Assembly (NCBI GenBank): GCA_023663915.1
Contig: JAMPGN010000246.1
Coordinates: forward strand, 1 to 5,769
Reading direction: 5' to 3'
DNA from: Eubacterium sp.
GTDB lineage: Bacteria > Bacillota_A > Clostridia > Lachnospirales > Lachnospiraceae
DNA: 5,769 nt
Shown: piece after piece, positions 1 through 5,673 of the stretch
Position numbering within the stretch: the stretch's first letter is position 1
Layout of the letters: each line of letters begins with the position of its first letter
Made by a program: the position numbers and the translations under genes
Notes under the pieces: model-generated
Told to the model about the DNA's origin: nothing
The model's database searches: none
The model's input: only the letters and a program-made list of their open reading frames with translations

Positions 1-767
1 TCGCGGTTTGCGACGATAATATTGCGGACAGAAAACAGATGGAGCGGCTCCTCGGGCGCGCTTCCGACAGGAGGCTGCACACCACAGGCGTGCTCTACAT
101 CGACTCTTACGGAAATGTGGAGGCGGTTCTGCGCTCTCCCATGCTCTACGACGCCTTTTTCATCGACATGACGACCGGACCGGTCAATGGTTTCCAGCTC
201 GCGAGAAAACTGATCGACGCGGGCGTTGTGGCGCCCATCGTCCTGTGCATCTCGACGATCGACTATCCTTCCGTCATCAAAGCCGCTCTCGACAAGGTAC
301 CGGAGGACGTCACGGAAGCCACGAACCACGACATTCTGCGCAGGCAGCTGCAAAAGCAGATCCTGTATCTGCAAAAGCCGATCAAGGTCGATGAACTGGA
401 CCGGATGCTGGATCATGCGCAGAGCCTGAAAGCCGAGACGATCCCCACCATCGAACTGCGCGGGGAAAAGGACACGCTTTACGTCCACGAAGACGAGATC
501 CTCTACGCGGTAAGGGACGGCAATTATCTGCACGTCGTGCTGACCGAGGAGCGCTCTCTCGATCTTTTGAGCACGCTGTTAAATTTCTACTCACAGCTTG
601 CCATGTTTCCCAATTTTGTCATTATCTCCGAGCATTGTCTCGTGAACGCCGCTTTTGTGGAAAAACTCTCGTTCTTAAAAATGACCATGAAAGACGGACA
701 GATTTTCAGCGTGTCGCCGCTGGAACTGCCGAGAGTAAAAAAAGTGCTCGCAAACCTCAAATCGTAA
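1..767 (+). CDS. LytTR-family response regulator, 5'-truncated by window edge
   Basis: A two-component response regulator that would bind DNA through a C-terminal LytTR domain. The reading frame is open from base 3 with no stop before the Met at 39, and it begins AVCDD, the acidic pair that starts a receiver domain, so the real start lies just upstream of the window; 254 residues are visible. Numbering from the codon at base 3, the likely phospho-acceptor is D55 (FFIDMTTG) and the conserved Lys is K125 in LQKP. The C-terminal third (about residue 149 on) fits LytTR: a YVHEDEILYAVRDGNYLHV stretch, then a VNAAFVEKL stretch, then a KDGQIFSVS stretch. The segment between the beta-4 strand (PIVLCIST) and LQKP is longer than usual, about 40 residues. 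A partner kinase is not visible. The stop is 3 bases from the stop of the convergent degV gene. Family is confident; the regulated genes are unknown. Confidence 0.9.
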   Translation, partial: AVCDDNIADRKQMERLLGRASDRRLHTTGVLYIDSYGNVEAVLRSPMLYDAFFIDMTTGPVNGFQLARKLIDAGVVAPIVLCISTIDYPSVIKAALDKVPEDVTEATNHDILRRQLQKQILYLQKPIKVDELDRMLDHAQSLKAETIPTIELRGEKDTLYVHEDEILYAVRDGNYLHVVLTEERSLDLLSTLLNFYSQLAMFPNFVIISEHCLVNAAFVEKLSFLKMTMKDGQIFSVSPLELPRVKKVLANLKS

Positions 768-770
768 AGC

Positions 771-1607
771 TCATAACGTCACGATCACGCCGCCGTCGTT
801 GGCGTACATGCTGCTGACCCCCGCCGTGTCCATGACGACGACCTGTTTGTAGGAAGCGCGCTTCTCCATGAGTTCCCGCATATAAGCCGCCCGTTCCGGG
901 CAGTTGCAATGGCAGATCATTAACGTCCTCTCCTGCGGCTTCTCCACATCCGCCACGATACAGTCCGCCATTTTCATGAGCGCCTTATGGATGCCGATCG
1001 CCTGTCCTTTCTGCTCGATCACGCCGCGGTTTCCCACCATCACGGGCTTAATGTTCAAAGTAGACGCCACCAGCGCCTTCACGCCGCTCATCCTTCCGTT
1101 TTTGCGCAGGGTCTCCAGATTATCCAACACAAAGTAAGTGCGCATCCGCCGCTTGAACGCCTCCACCTCTTTCACCGTCTCCTCAAAGGAAAGCCCGGCT
1201 TCCTTACATACGGCGATCTTTTCCGCCAGCTGGGTCTCCCCGCAGCTTGCGGATTCCGAATCGATCACATGGATCTTCTTTTCCCCGTATTTCTCTATAT
1301 ACAAACTCTTTCCCAGTTCCGCGCTGTTATAGCTTCCGCTCAGATGGGAGGAGAGCGTCACCACATAGACTTCTTCCGCCTCGTCATGATAGGCTTCCCT
1401 GTACTTTTCGGGGGACGGGCAGGACGATTTCGGGCAGGTCGGACAAGCCGCCACTTTTTGCAAAAAAGTCTTCTGGTCAAAGGTCTCGTCATCCTGTATC
1501 GCATAATCGCCCACTTCCAGTCCCAGCGGAACGATCTGAAAACGCCTGTCATGTCTTTCTTTTTCGGGCAGTTCACAACAGCTGTCCACCACGATCTTAT
1601 AGTTCAT
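771..1607 (-). CDS. degV: DegV family fatty-acid-binding protein
   Basis: A 278-residue protein of normal DegV length. Members bind a fatty acid between two alpha/beta domains; in Firmicutes some (FakB) present it to the kinase FakA, but which role this one has cannot be read here. Signatures in order: VVDSCCELPE at 6-15, the SSCPSP loop at 61-66, TLSSHLSGSYNSA at 84-96 (ligand-contacting SGS/SGT turn), VIDSES at 114-119, LDNLETLRKNGRMSG at 161-175, and the C-terminal GGVIVTL. It is Cys-rich for the family, with C55-x2-C58 just before C63 and three Cys at 232-236. The start is supported by GGAGG at 1612-1616, 4 bases upstream. It is transcribed alone from the promoter at 1649-1677 and converges on the LytTR regulator. 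GC content matches that gene, so both look like ordinary chromosomal background. Confidence 0.93.
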   Translation of the reverse strand: MNYKIVVDSCCELPEKERHDRRFQIVPLGLEVGDYAIQDDETFDQKTFLQKVAACPTCPKSSCPSPEKYREAYHDEAEEVYVVTLSSHLSGSYNSAELGKSLYIEKYGEKKIHVIDSESASCGETQLAEKIAVCKEAGLSFEETVKEVEAFKRRMRTYFVLDNLETLRKNGRMSGVKALVASTLNIKPVMVGNRGVIEQKGQAIGIHKALMKMADCIVADVEKPQERTLMICHCNCPERAAYMRELMEKRASYKQVVVMDTAGVSSMYANDGGVIVTL

Positions 1608-1648
1608 AATGCCTCCATAACCATTTCATGTAGTTTTCATTACCACAT

Positions 1649-1677
1649 ATAATAACATAGAATACCCCATATTGCAA
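1649..1677 (-). promoter_or_regulatory. Sigma-A-type promoter of degV
   Basis: On the minus strand, TTGCAA (1677-1672) and TATTAT (1654-1649) are separated by 17 bases. Transcription would start near 1642, giving a leader of about 35 bases before the degV start. A 7-bp inverted repeat, TTTCATT-N3-AATGAAA at 1699-1715, lies about 20 bases upstream of the -35 and might be a binding site, but it is short and AT-rich and may be chance. Confidence 0.6.
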
Positions 1678-1764
1678 ATCTAATTTATCATGCCTGATTT
1701 TCATTACAAATGAAATTAAAAACAGGAAAGCAGTGGAATCAGAAAAAAGGATGCCAAAACTAAT

Positions 1765-1810
1765 AGCATGGGCAAAAAGCTCACTTGAACATATGCTTTT
1801 AGCCCATGCT
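1765..1810 (-). terminator. Strong hairpin, bidirectional terminator
   Basis: AGCATGGGC (1765-1773) pairs perfectly with GCCCATGCT (1802-1810). After one A-A mismatch the stem continues with AAAAGC (1775-1780) against GCTTTT (1795-1800), leaving a 14-base loop. On the plus strand it is followed by TTATTTTAT; on the minus strand by ATTAGTTTT. It lies about 50 bases past the stop of the 1861-2460 gene, so its most likely job is ending the four-gene minus-strand block before degV. The U-run on that strand is modest. Confidence 0.7.
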
Positions 1811-1860
1811 TTATTTTATATGTAAGAACTCAATAATATATCGCTAACTCACCAGATTTT

Positions 1861-2460
1861 CTATTGCTTTCGACTTCTTTCAAATTCTCTTTCTGAAAGC
1901 GGTCTGCAAAGCCATTCTTCGTATTCCTTGAATGCCTTATTTTCTAACCAAGCCGGTATAGCAAATCGTTCTTTTTTCTCTTCACTCTTTTCTGTAGATA
2001 TCGCCGTTTGTGGCGCATCATTTACCACATTGATACCCCGATTTTGCTCTGATGTCCCTTTACATTTACTTAACCCTGCTTTTTCGGCTAATGCCTTTGT
2101 TAGTTCCGCATAGTCTATCAAGCTAAAAAAACCCATATGATAGGCTGTAAATGCTTTCTTCCCATTTATTGAATAGGATGACTCCGCTGCATCGATTACT
2201 TCCGCTGTGATCTCAAATTCATTTTTTACCGAATCGCTGCAAATATTGCTATGATTTTGCGATAACCAGATGCCGATCATGTTTTCTATGTCGTTCTTTC
2301 TACAAACGTCAAATCCATTTAAGGAATCGTTGCCATTCCCTGATATTTCCCCGTTAAAATAATCTACGAAAGTATCTTTCGATCCGTCTTTCGTTGCCAG
2401 CCGATTTGTCTGTAAGTTATATATATAGGTATTTCGGCTTCCTATTCCATTAATGCTCAT
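1861..2460 (-). CDS. Hypothetical protein, 199 aa, starts MSINGIGS
   Basis: I do not recognise a named family with confidence. The product is soluble-looking: no signal peptide and no membrane segment. The N-terminal part (about 1-100) reads as a folded domain with FVDYFNGEISG at 31-41, SLNGFD at 46-51 and EITAEVIDAAESSYSINGKK at 83-102. A polar, probably disordered linker follows (about 133-165, rich in S, E, K, Q, N), then a charged helical tail (WLENKAFKEYEEWL at 171-184, PLSERE). An in-frame GTG at 2493 would add 11 residues, but the Met at 2460 has GGAGG at 2467-2471, 6 bases upstream, so that start is chosen. It is last in the minus-strand block, 84 bases after the secreted PPC gene and followed by a terminator. 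A promoter and a 5' hairpin lie just upstream. No catalytic motif is visible. Confidence 0.8.
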   Translation of the reverse strand: MSINGIGSRNTYIYNLQTNRLATKDGSKDTFVDYFNGEISGNGNDSLNGFDVCRKNDIENMIGIWLSQNHSNICSDSVKNEFEITAEVIDAAESSYSINGKKAFTAYHMGFFSLIDYAELTKALAEKAGLSKCKGTSEQNRGINVVNDAPQTAISTEKSEEKKERFAIPAWLENKAFKEYEEWLCRPLSEREFERSRKQ

Positions 2461-2476
2461 AACGATCCTCCGTTCT

Positions 2477-2515
2477 GCGGGAATCATTATCACTGTGCTG
2501 CATAATGATTCCCGC
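2477..2515 (-). other. Perfect 14-bp stem-loop at the predicted 5' end of the 1861-2460 mRNA
   Basis: GCGGGAATCATTAT (2477-2490) and ATAATGATTCCCGC (2502-2515) are exact reverse complements around an 11-base loop. On the minus strand the hairpin ends 5 bases before the GGAGG of the 1861-2460 gene and is followed by AGAACGGAGG, not a U-run, so it is a poor terminator for the upstream gene. The candidate -10 TATAAT at 2524-2519 would place the first transcribed base inside the first arm, so the mRNA would begin with this stem. It is a plausible mRNA-stabilising or translation-modulating 5' hairpin; the structure is seen, the role is inferred. Confidence 0.65.
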
Positions 2516-2518
2516 CAT

Positions 2519-2550
2519 ATTATATATTTTGTTAAACTCTCAAATCACAA
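2519..2550 (-). promoter_or_regulatory. Candidate promoter of the 1861-2460 gene
   Basis: On the minus strand a perfect TATAAT lies at 2524-2519, overlapping TATATA at 2526-2521. The best -35 is TTGTGA (2550-2545), 18 bases from TATATA or 20 from TATAAT; it overlaps the stop codon of the upstream PPC gene. The -10 is good and the -35 spacing only fair, so the gene may also depend on read-through. Confidence 0.4.
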
Positions 2551-3573
2551 TTCATTTCCCGGATATGGTGCCATCAAACAGGCAACTCTGCCATTGAGCA
2601 CTCCGCTCCAAGTCGTATCATGACTCCCCTTTGCGCATCTGCCTCCGAATGTCCATAAATCCCCCAAAGGCACCCCATTGATACCATTAATTATACCCGA
2701 TCCGCCACCACTCCTATTATAATAGGTTTTTCCACTTGCACTCATATATTTTTCAACTTCATTACACACTTTCCCCTTGGGAAAAGTATCTGTTATGTTC
2801 ATATTTACAATACCTGAATACTCGGGTACCGCAACTCCACGCAAATCACAAGTATACGTTTTATAATCCCTATCGTAAATATTGACGGACCCATATGTCG
2901 GCATGTCAACAATGTCAAATTCCTGCACAGCTGGTCCCACATAGAAAAAATAATACATTTGATTCGACCAGTCTCCTCCATTGGCTATCCTGATATGATA
3001 TGTCCCCGTATCTTCTGCTTTAAAATAAAGATATTTCTCCGATTTTTTTGAATAAATCGGTTCTTCCGCCGGATTAGTCGTATAATAATAAAGTTTATCC
3101 GGCGCCAAGTTATATAACTCAATATACCAATCTGTATTTCCGACATTTCTTATATCTAAAAAATATGTTTCTCCTGCCGTTAAATTAATTGTGTACCAGT
3201 CTTCATCGCTTGCAGAATGCAAACCTGCTGACCGCATTCCCAAATAATACAGATCATATTTGCTTGTCAATGTATTTTGAAGAATCGGAACTTGGTCGTA
3301 TGGGTATGCCGTCTGATATGTATTGTTTGGTTCGAAATCATCCGGTACGGTTACCTGCGGATCTATCCCGTCATTGGCAGACAATTCCTCCATTTGCTCA
3401 GAACTTAAATATTTCGGTTCCACTTTTTCGGCATCAACGGATTTTAGCCATTCCACGCTTACCGCTTCGACACCCTGATCATTTTCGATGTTCTCCTCTG
3501 CTGCCATTACCGGTATGCCAAACAACATACTGCACACCAACACCACGCTTAAAACTCGTTTTCTTCTTTGCAT
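2545..3573 (-). CDS. Secreted PPC-domain protein under BlaI-type control
   Basis: A 342-residue exported protein of unknown activity. Residues 1-24 are a signal peptide (MQRRKR, hydrophobic core VLSVVLVCSMLFGIPV, cleavage likely after VMA). Residues about 78-213 fit a bacterial pre-peptidase C-terminal (PPC) domain: DDFEPNNTYQTA at 78-89, DEDWYTINLTAGETY at 123-137, and closing strands GTYHIRI and YYFFYVG. PPC domains are usually accessory domains of secreted peptidases, but no peptidase catalytic domain is present. The remaining 215-342 is a separate, unrecognised region with four Cys (C242, C270, C313, C332), enough for two disulfides, and a Gly-rich stretch around 289-300. The start is set by AAAGGAGGA, with GGAGG at 3582-3586. 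It follows the blaR-like gene by 155 bases and has its own promoter overlapped by the operator at 3616-3649. That operator makes it the likely regulated output of the system. Confidence 0.88.
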   Translation of the reverse strand: MQRRKRVLSVVLVCSMLFGIPVMAAEENIENDQGVEAVSVEWLKSVDAEKVEPKYLSSEQMEELSANDGIDPQVTVPDDFEPNNTYQTAYPYDQVPILQNTLTSKYDLYYLGMRSAGLHSASDEDWYTINLTAGETYFLDIRNVGNTDWYIELYNLAPDKLYYYTTNPAEEPIYSKKSEKYLYFKAEDTGTYHIRIANGGDWSNQMYYFFYVGPAVQEFDIVDMPTYGSVNIYDRDYKTYTCDLRGVAVPEYSGIVNMNITDTFPKGKVCNEVEKYMSASGKTYYNRSGGGSGIINGINGVPLGDLWTFGGRCAKGSHDTTWSGVLNGRVACLMAPYPGNEL

Positions 3574-3615
3574 TCTCTCTTCCTCCTTTGAATCAGAATA
3601 TCCGAATATTCAAAA

Positions 3616-3649
3616 AGTTTCAGTACTACGTCTATGTAGTACTGAAACT
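3616..3649. promoter_or_regulatory. BlaI-type operator 1, over the PPC gene start point
   Basis: A perfect 14-bp inverted repeat: AGTTTCAGTACTAC (3616-3629), 6-base spacer, GTAGTACTGAAACT (3636-3649). The core CAGTACTAC-N6-GTAGTACTG (3621-3644) recurs with two mismatches in the repressor promoter at 5513-5536. It contains the TGTA half-motif typical of BlaI/MecI sites. It abuts the -10 of the PPC promoter and covers the predicted start point, ideal for blocking initiation. Binding by the neighbouring BlaI-like protein is inferred from this recurrence. Confidence 0.8.
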
Positions 3650-3678
3650 AATGTAACACTCTCATATACTATTGTCAA
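3650..3678 (-). promoter_or_regulatory. Sigma-A promoter of the PPC-domain gene
   Basis: On the minus strand a consensus TTGACA (3678-3673) is followed after 17 bases by TACATT (3655-3650). The predicted start is near 3643, inside operator 1, giving a leader of about 70 bases. A perfect -35 with an operator at +1 suggests a strong promoter held off by a repressor. Confidence 0.75.
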
Positions 3679-3728
3679 GTAATAACGACATTTTCATTTC
3701 AATTTTTTATACTGAATCACTTTCTTTT

Positions 3729-5048
3729 TTAATGTGTGCATTTGGTTGATGTTTCGGTATGAGAATATTCTTTCAGCCATATTTCACCGCATTTAGTACA
3801 TCTGTCCGCATGATAATACTCCGTTCGACAACTTCCGTCAGAATATTTATAATGAAATTTGGCATAACCATCTCCCAAAGAATGTGAACACCCGATTTTG
3901 CTTCCGTTGCCATTTATCATCTCCGACACATCATAACATGATCCGTCCTCACCTATAAATTCTATTCTGTTTGAAATTTCTTCTACTGAAAACTGTATTT
4001 CCTCGCTTTCAACAAAACCAATCTTAAGCTGCGTCTCCTCTGATACATCCATTAATGACTTATCTATATCCCTTACAACTTGGGGATTTTCGTAGGCGCA
4101 AACTGTCAATGATCCTCCAAACAAAATAGTTGCTCCCAACAGCAGTGACGCCGCACTTTGAATTCTACTCTTCTTTCCAGTTTTTAACATATTGATCAAC
4201 CTCCATTTAATCATTTTTTTACTTCCGTTCAAATTTGTTCGATATTTCCAATTACCGGATTCATTATCCCGTGACATATCAATAATCAATTCACCATATC
4301 TCTTTCGCGCTGCCCTATCCATGTTTTGTACCAGAATCGCATCACAACTTTGTTCACAGTAAGCAGACATTGCATAAAAATATAGATACGCCAACGGATT
4401 AAACCAATGTAGAAGAATAACCAGAAAACTAAGATACCGCCAAGCGATATCAAGCCTTTTAATATGGATCAATTCATGTTTAAGGCTATAATAAATCTCT
4501 TCTTCTTTCAGTCCACTTTCTGGTATAATGACATATTTCCGAAAGATTCCTATTGTACAAATCGTTACTGCTTTATTCGCACATAGTAGGGTTACGTTCT
4601 TGTTAATACCCACTTCTTCTTTCACCCTGTCAAAAATTTTCAGATAAATCAACTGACTTACCCGTGGATTTTCTTTTATCACTTTTGCCTTATGATATCT
4701 GTACAGATTTCGGATAATCGCCAGCAGCAACCCACAAACCCAGACTGCCCACATCACAATTATATATATCTGAAAGTTTATATGCAGCTTCCCGTCTCCC
4801 TCTATCCCAATAAAATTCTCTGAAATAACATCTGCCATATCCAACCGTCTTCGAATCCCTAATATGTGAAATAATCCATTTTTAAGCCAACTATTATATT
4901 TAGGCAGTGGCAGACAGAAGAAAATCAGATTAAGCTTAAGCATATTGTATGCCCATGCGGATGAAAGCGCACTTTTTCCCAAAACAGCGCACAGTAAAAC
5001 GGCGAGGAGCACCGCGCTTCCGCTAAAGGACATAGTCAAAATGAGCAT
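3729..5048 (-). CDS. BlaR1/MecR1-like M56 metalloprotease with non-PBP sensor domain
   Basis: A 439-residue integral membrane zinc protease and probable signal transducer. Hydrophobic segments lie at about 7-24, 36-48, 92-113, 205-225 and 299-318. The M56 catalytic motif HELIH is at 191-195, WFNP at 215-218, and the third zinc ligand is probably E232 in CEQSCD, so the protease looks intact. Known BlaR1 proteins carry an extracellular penicillin-binding domain of about 250 residues after the last membrane segment. Here only about 120 residues follow (319-439), with no SxxK/KTG motifs visible. Instead they hold C371, C387, C407, C417, C420 and C437, with H389, H399, H413, H430 and H439, ending C417-x2-C420-x16-C437-x-H439, like a zinc-ribbon or disulfide domain. 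The start codon overlaps the repressor stop (TAATG), with GGAGG at 5056-5060, so the two are translationally coupled. The ligand is unknown; beta-lactam sensing is unlikely. No terminator was seen after it. Confidence 0.88.
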   Translation of the reverse strand: MLILTMSFSGSAVLLAVLLCAVLGKSALSSAWAYNMLKLNLIFFCLPLPKYNSWLKNGLFHILGIRRRLDMADVISENFIGIEGDGKLHINFQIYIIVMWAVWVCGLLLAIIRNLYRYHKAKVIKENPRVSQLIYLKIFDRVKEEVGINKNVTLLCANKAVTICTIGIFRKYVIIPESGLKEEEIYYSLKHELIHIKRLDIAWRYLSFLVILLHWFNPLAYLYFYAMSAYCEQSCDAILVQNMDRAARKRYGELIIDMSRDNESGNWKYRTNLNGSKKMIKWRLINMLKTGKKSRIQSAASLLLGATILFGGSLTVCAYENPQVVRDIDKSLMDVSEETQLKIGFVESEEIQFSVEEISNRIEFIGEDGSCYDVSEMINGNGSKIGCSHSLGDGYAKFHYKYSDGSCRTEYYHADRCTKCGEIWLKEYSHTETSTKCTH

Positions 5049-5434
5049 TACATATCCTCCAGAAACTTTCTCAGTTCATCCGCTTCATCACCGCACAACT
5101 TTTCTCCCCCGTTTAACGCTACCATAAATTGATTCAGAGATCCTTCAAAATAGGAGTCCAGAAGATGCCTGGCTCTTGCCCTCTCGTACTGTTGTCTGCT
5201 TAACGCCCTAAAATACCGCCTCTTCTGAAAACGTGCCTCCCCTTCACACCGAACAAAGATGACGCCTTTCTGCTCCATCCTTGTTAGGAAAGTGGAAAGT
5301 GTCTGCTTTTTCCAACCTTTTTCTGAATCCTCGCCGAACTGTAACGCAAAATCCCGGTAAGAATATTCTTTGTCCTCTTTCCACATCCACTCCAGTATTT
5401 CTTTTTCCGAATCAGAAAGTATGATTTCGCTCAT
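5048..5434 (-). CDS. BlaI/MecI/CopY-family transcriptional repressor
   Basis: A 128-residue winged-helix repressor of typical BlaI length. The N-terminal domain (about 1-80) shows the family pattern: SDSEKEILEWMW at 7-18, the recognition-helix region WKKQTLSTFLTRMEQKGVI at 41-59, and a basic wing FQKRRYFRAL at 69-78. The C-terminal part (about 80-128) is the helical dimerisation region, ending DELRKFLEDM. Family members bind palindromes as dimers and are relieved by proteolysis through their BlaR1 partner, which is the next gene here. A GTG at 5446 would add four residues, but it lies inside the AAAGGAG Shine-Dalgarno (5452-5446), so the ATG at 5434 is chosen; its 11-base spacing is a little long. 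Operator 2 (5513-5536) lies in its own promoter, indicating autorepression. The specific inducer is unknown, so no bla or mec symbol is assigned. Confidence 0.9.
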   Translation of the reverse strand: MSEIILSDSEKEILEWMWKEDKEYSYRDFALQFGEDSEKGWKKQTLSTFLTRMEQKGVIFVRCEGEARFQKRRYFRALSRQQYERARARHLLDSYFEGSLNQFMVALNGGEKLCGDEADELRKFLEDM

Positions 5435-5445
5435 GCTATGAACCA

Positions 5446-5452
5446 CTCCTTT
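5446..5452 (-). promoter_or_regulatory. Ribosome-binding site that decides the repressor start
   Basis: Minus-strand AAAGGAG at 5452-5446 precedes the ATG at 5434-5432. The alternative in-frame GTG at 5446-5444 overlaps the last base of this site and therefore cannot use it. Confidence 0.65.
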
Positions 5453-5511
5453 CGCTCCGTCCAGTCAAAAACGTTCTTTGCATTTCTCAATTCTTTCGTA
5501 TTGTATTTTTA

Positions 5512-5540
5512 ACAGTACTACAAATTCGTCGTTCTGTCAA
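5512..5540 (-). promoter_or_regulatory. Promoter of the repressor-protease operon
   Basis: On the minus strand a consensus TTGACA (5540-5535) lies 17 bases before TACTGT (5517-5512), a poor -10. TACAAT further downstream is a better hexamer but has no suitable -35. Initiation near 5505 would give a leader of about 70 bases. The overlap of operator 2 with this promoter supports the assignment. Confidence 0.6.
5513..5536. promoter_or_regulatory. BlaI-type operator 2, inside the repressor promoter
   Basis: CAGTACTAC (5513-5521), six bases, then GTCGTTCTG (5528-5536). The left half is identical to operator 1, the spacer length is the same, and the right half differs at two of nine positions. It fills the space between the -35 and -10 of the repressor promoter, so binding would exclude RNA polymerase and autoregulate the repressor-protease operon. 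The left half plus the next base gives TACA, the BlaI-type motif. Confidence 0.75.
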
Positions 5541-5565
5541 CACTAAAAATCTTATCGCGTGCAGC

Positions 5566-5594
5566 TTGCAAATAAAATGCAATTCGTTTACAAT
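5566..5594 (+). promoter_or_regulatory. Sigma-A promoter of the downstream plus-strand gene
   Basis: TTGCAA (5566-5571), 17 bases, TACAAT (5589-5594), with a predicted start near 5601 and a leader of about 70 bases to the ATG at 5674. A second TACAAT at 5616-5621 lacks a good -35. The promoter diverges from the repressor promoter; operator 2 ends about 30 bases upstream of its -35, so direct repression is not obvious. Confidence 0.6.
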
Positions 5595-5673
5595 CATAAA
5601 TGCGATTCATGTTTATACAATCAGAAAAGCCGTGACGAATGACAACCGAATAAAAATTCAAGAAAGGTCAAAT

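Noticed and set aside
987..1652. Long open frame (221 codons) on the plus strand opposite degV
   Set aside because: It is antisense to a clear DegV protein, has no Shine-Dalgarno, and its translation shows no recognisable domain.
2461..2493. Upstream GTG start for the 1861-2460 gene
   Set aside because: The region is inside the 14-bp hairpin and has no Shine-Dalgarno, while the ATG at 2460 has GGAGG six bases away.
2477..2515. Inverted repeat as the end of an insertion sequence
   Set aside because: The two arms are adjacent with an 11-base loop, and no transposase or distant partner repeat is present.
2477..2515. Rho-independent terminator of the PPC gene
   Set aside because: On the minus strand the stem is followed by AGAACGGAGG rather than a U-run.
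3512..3573. Lipoprotein signal at C14 of the PPC protein
   Set aside because: The residue before the Cys is Val and the hydrophobic core continues past it; a signal peptidase I site after VMA fits better.
3189..3656. Open frame of 155 codons on the plus strand opposite the PPC gene
   Set aside because: It runs antisense to a well-supported secreted protein and through the operator, with no ribosome-binding site and low-complexity translation.
3729..5434. A beta-lactam resistance regulator pair (blaI/blaR1 or mecI/mecR1)
   Set aside because: The protease has no penicillin-binding sensor domain and no beta-lactamase or PBP gene is present, so only family-level names are justified.
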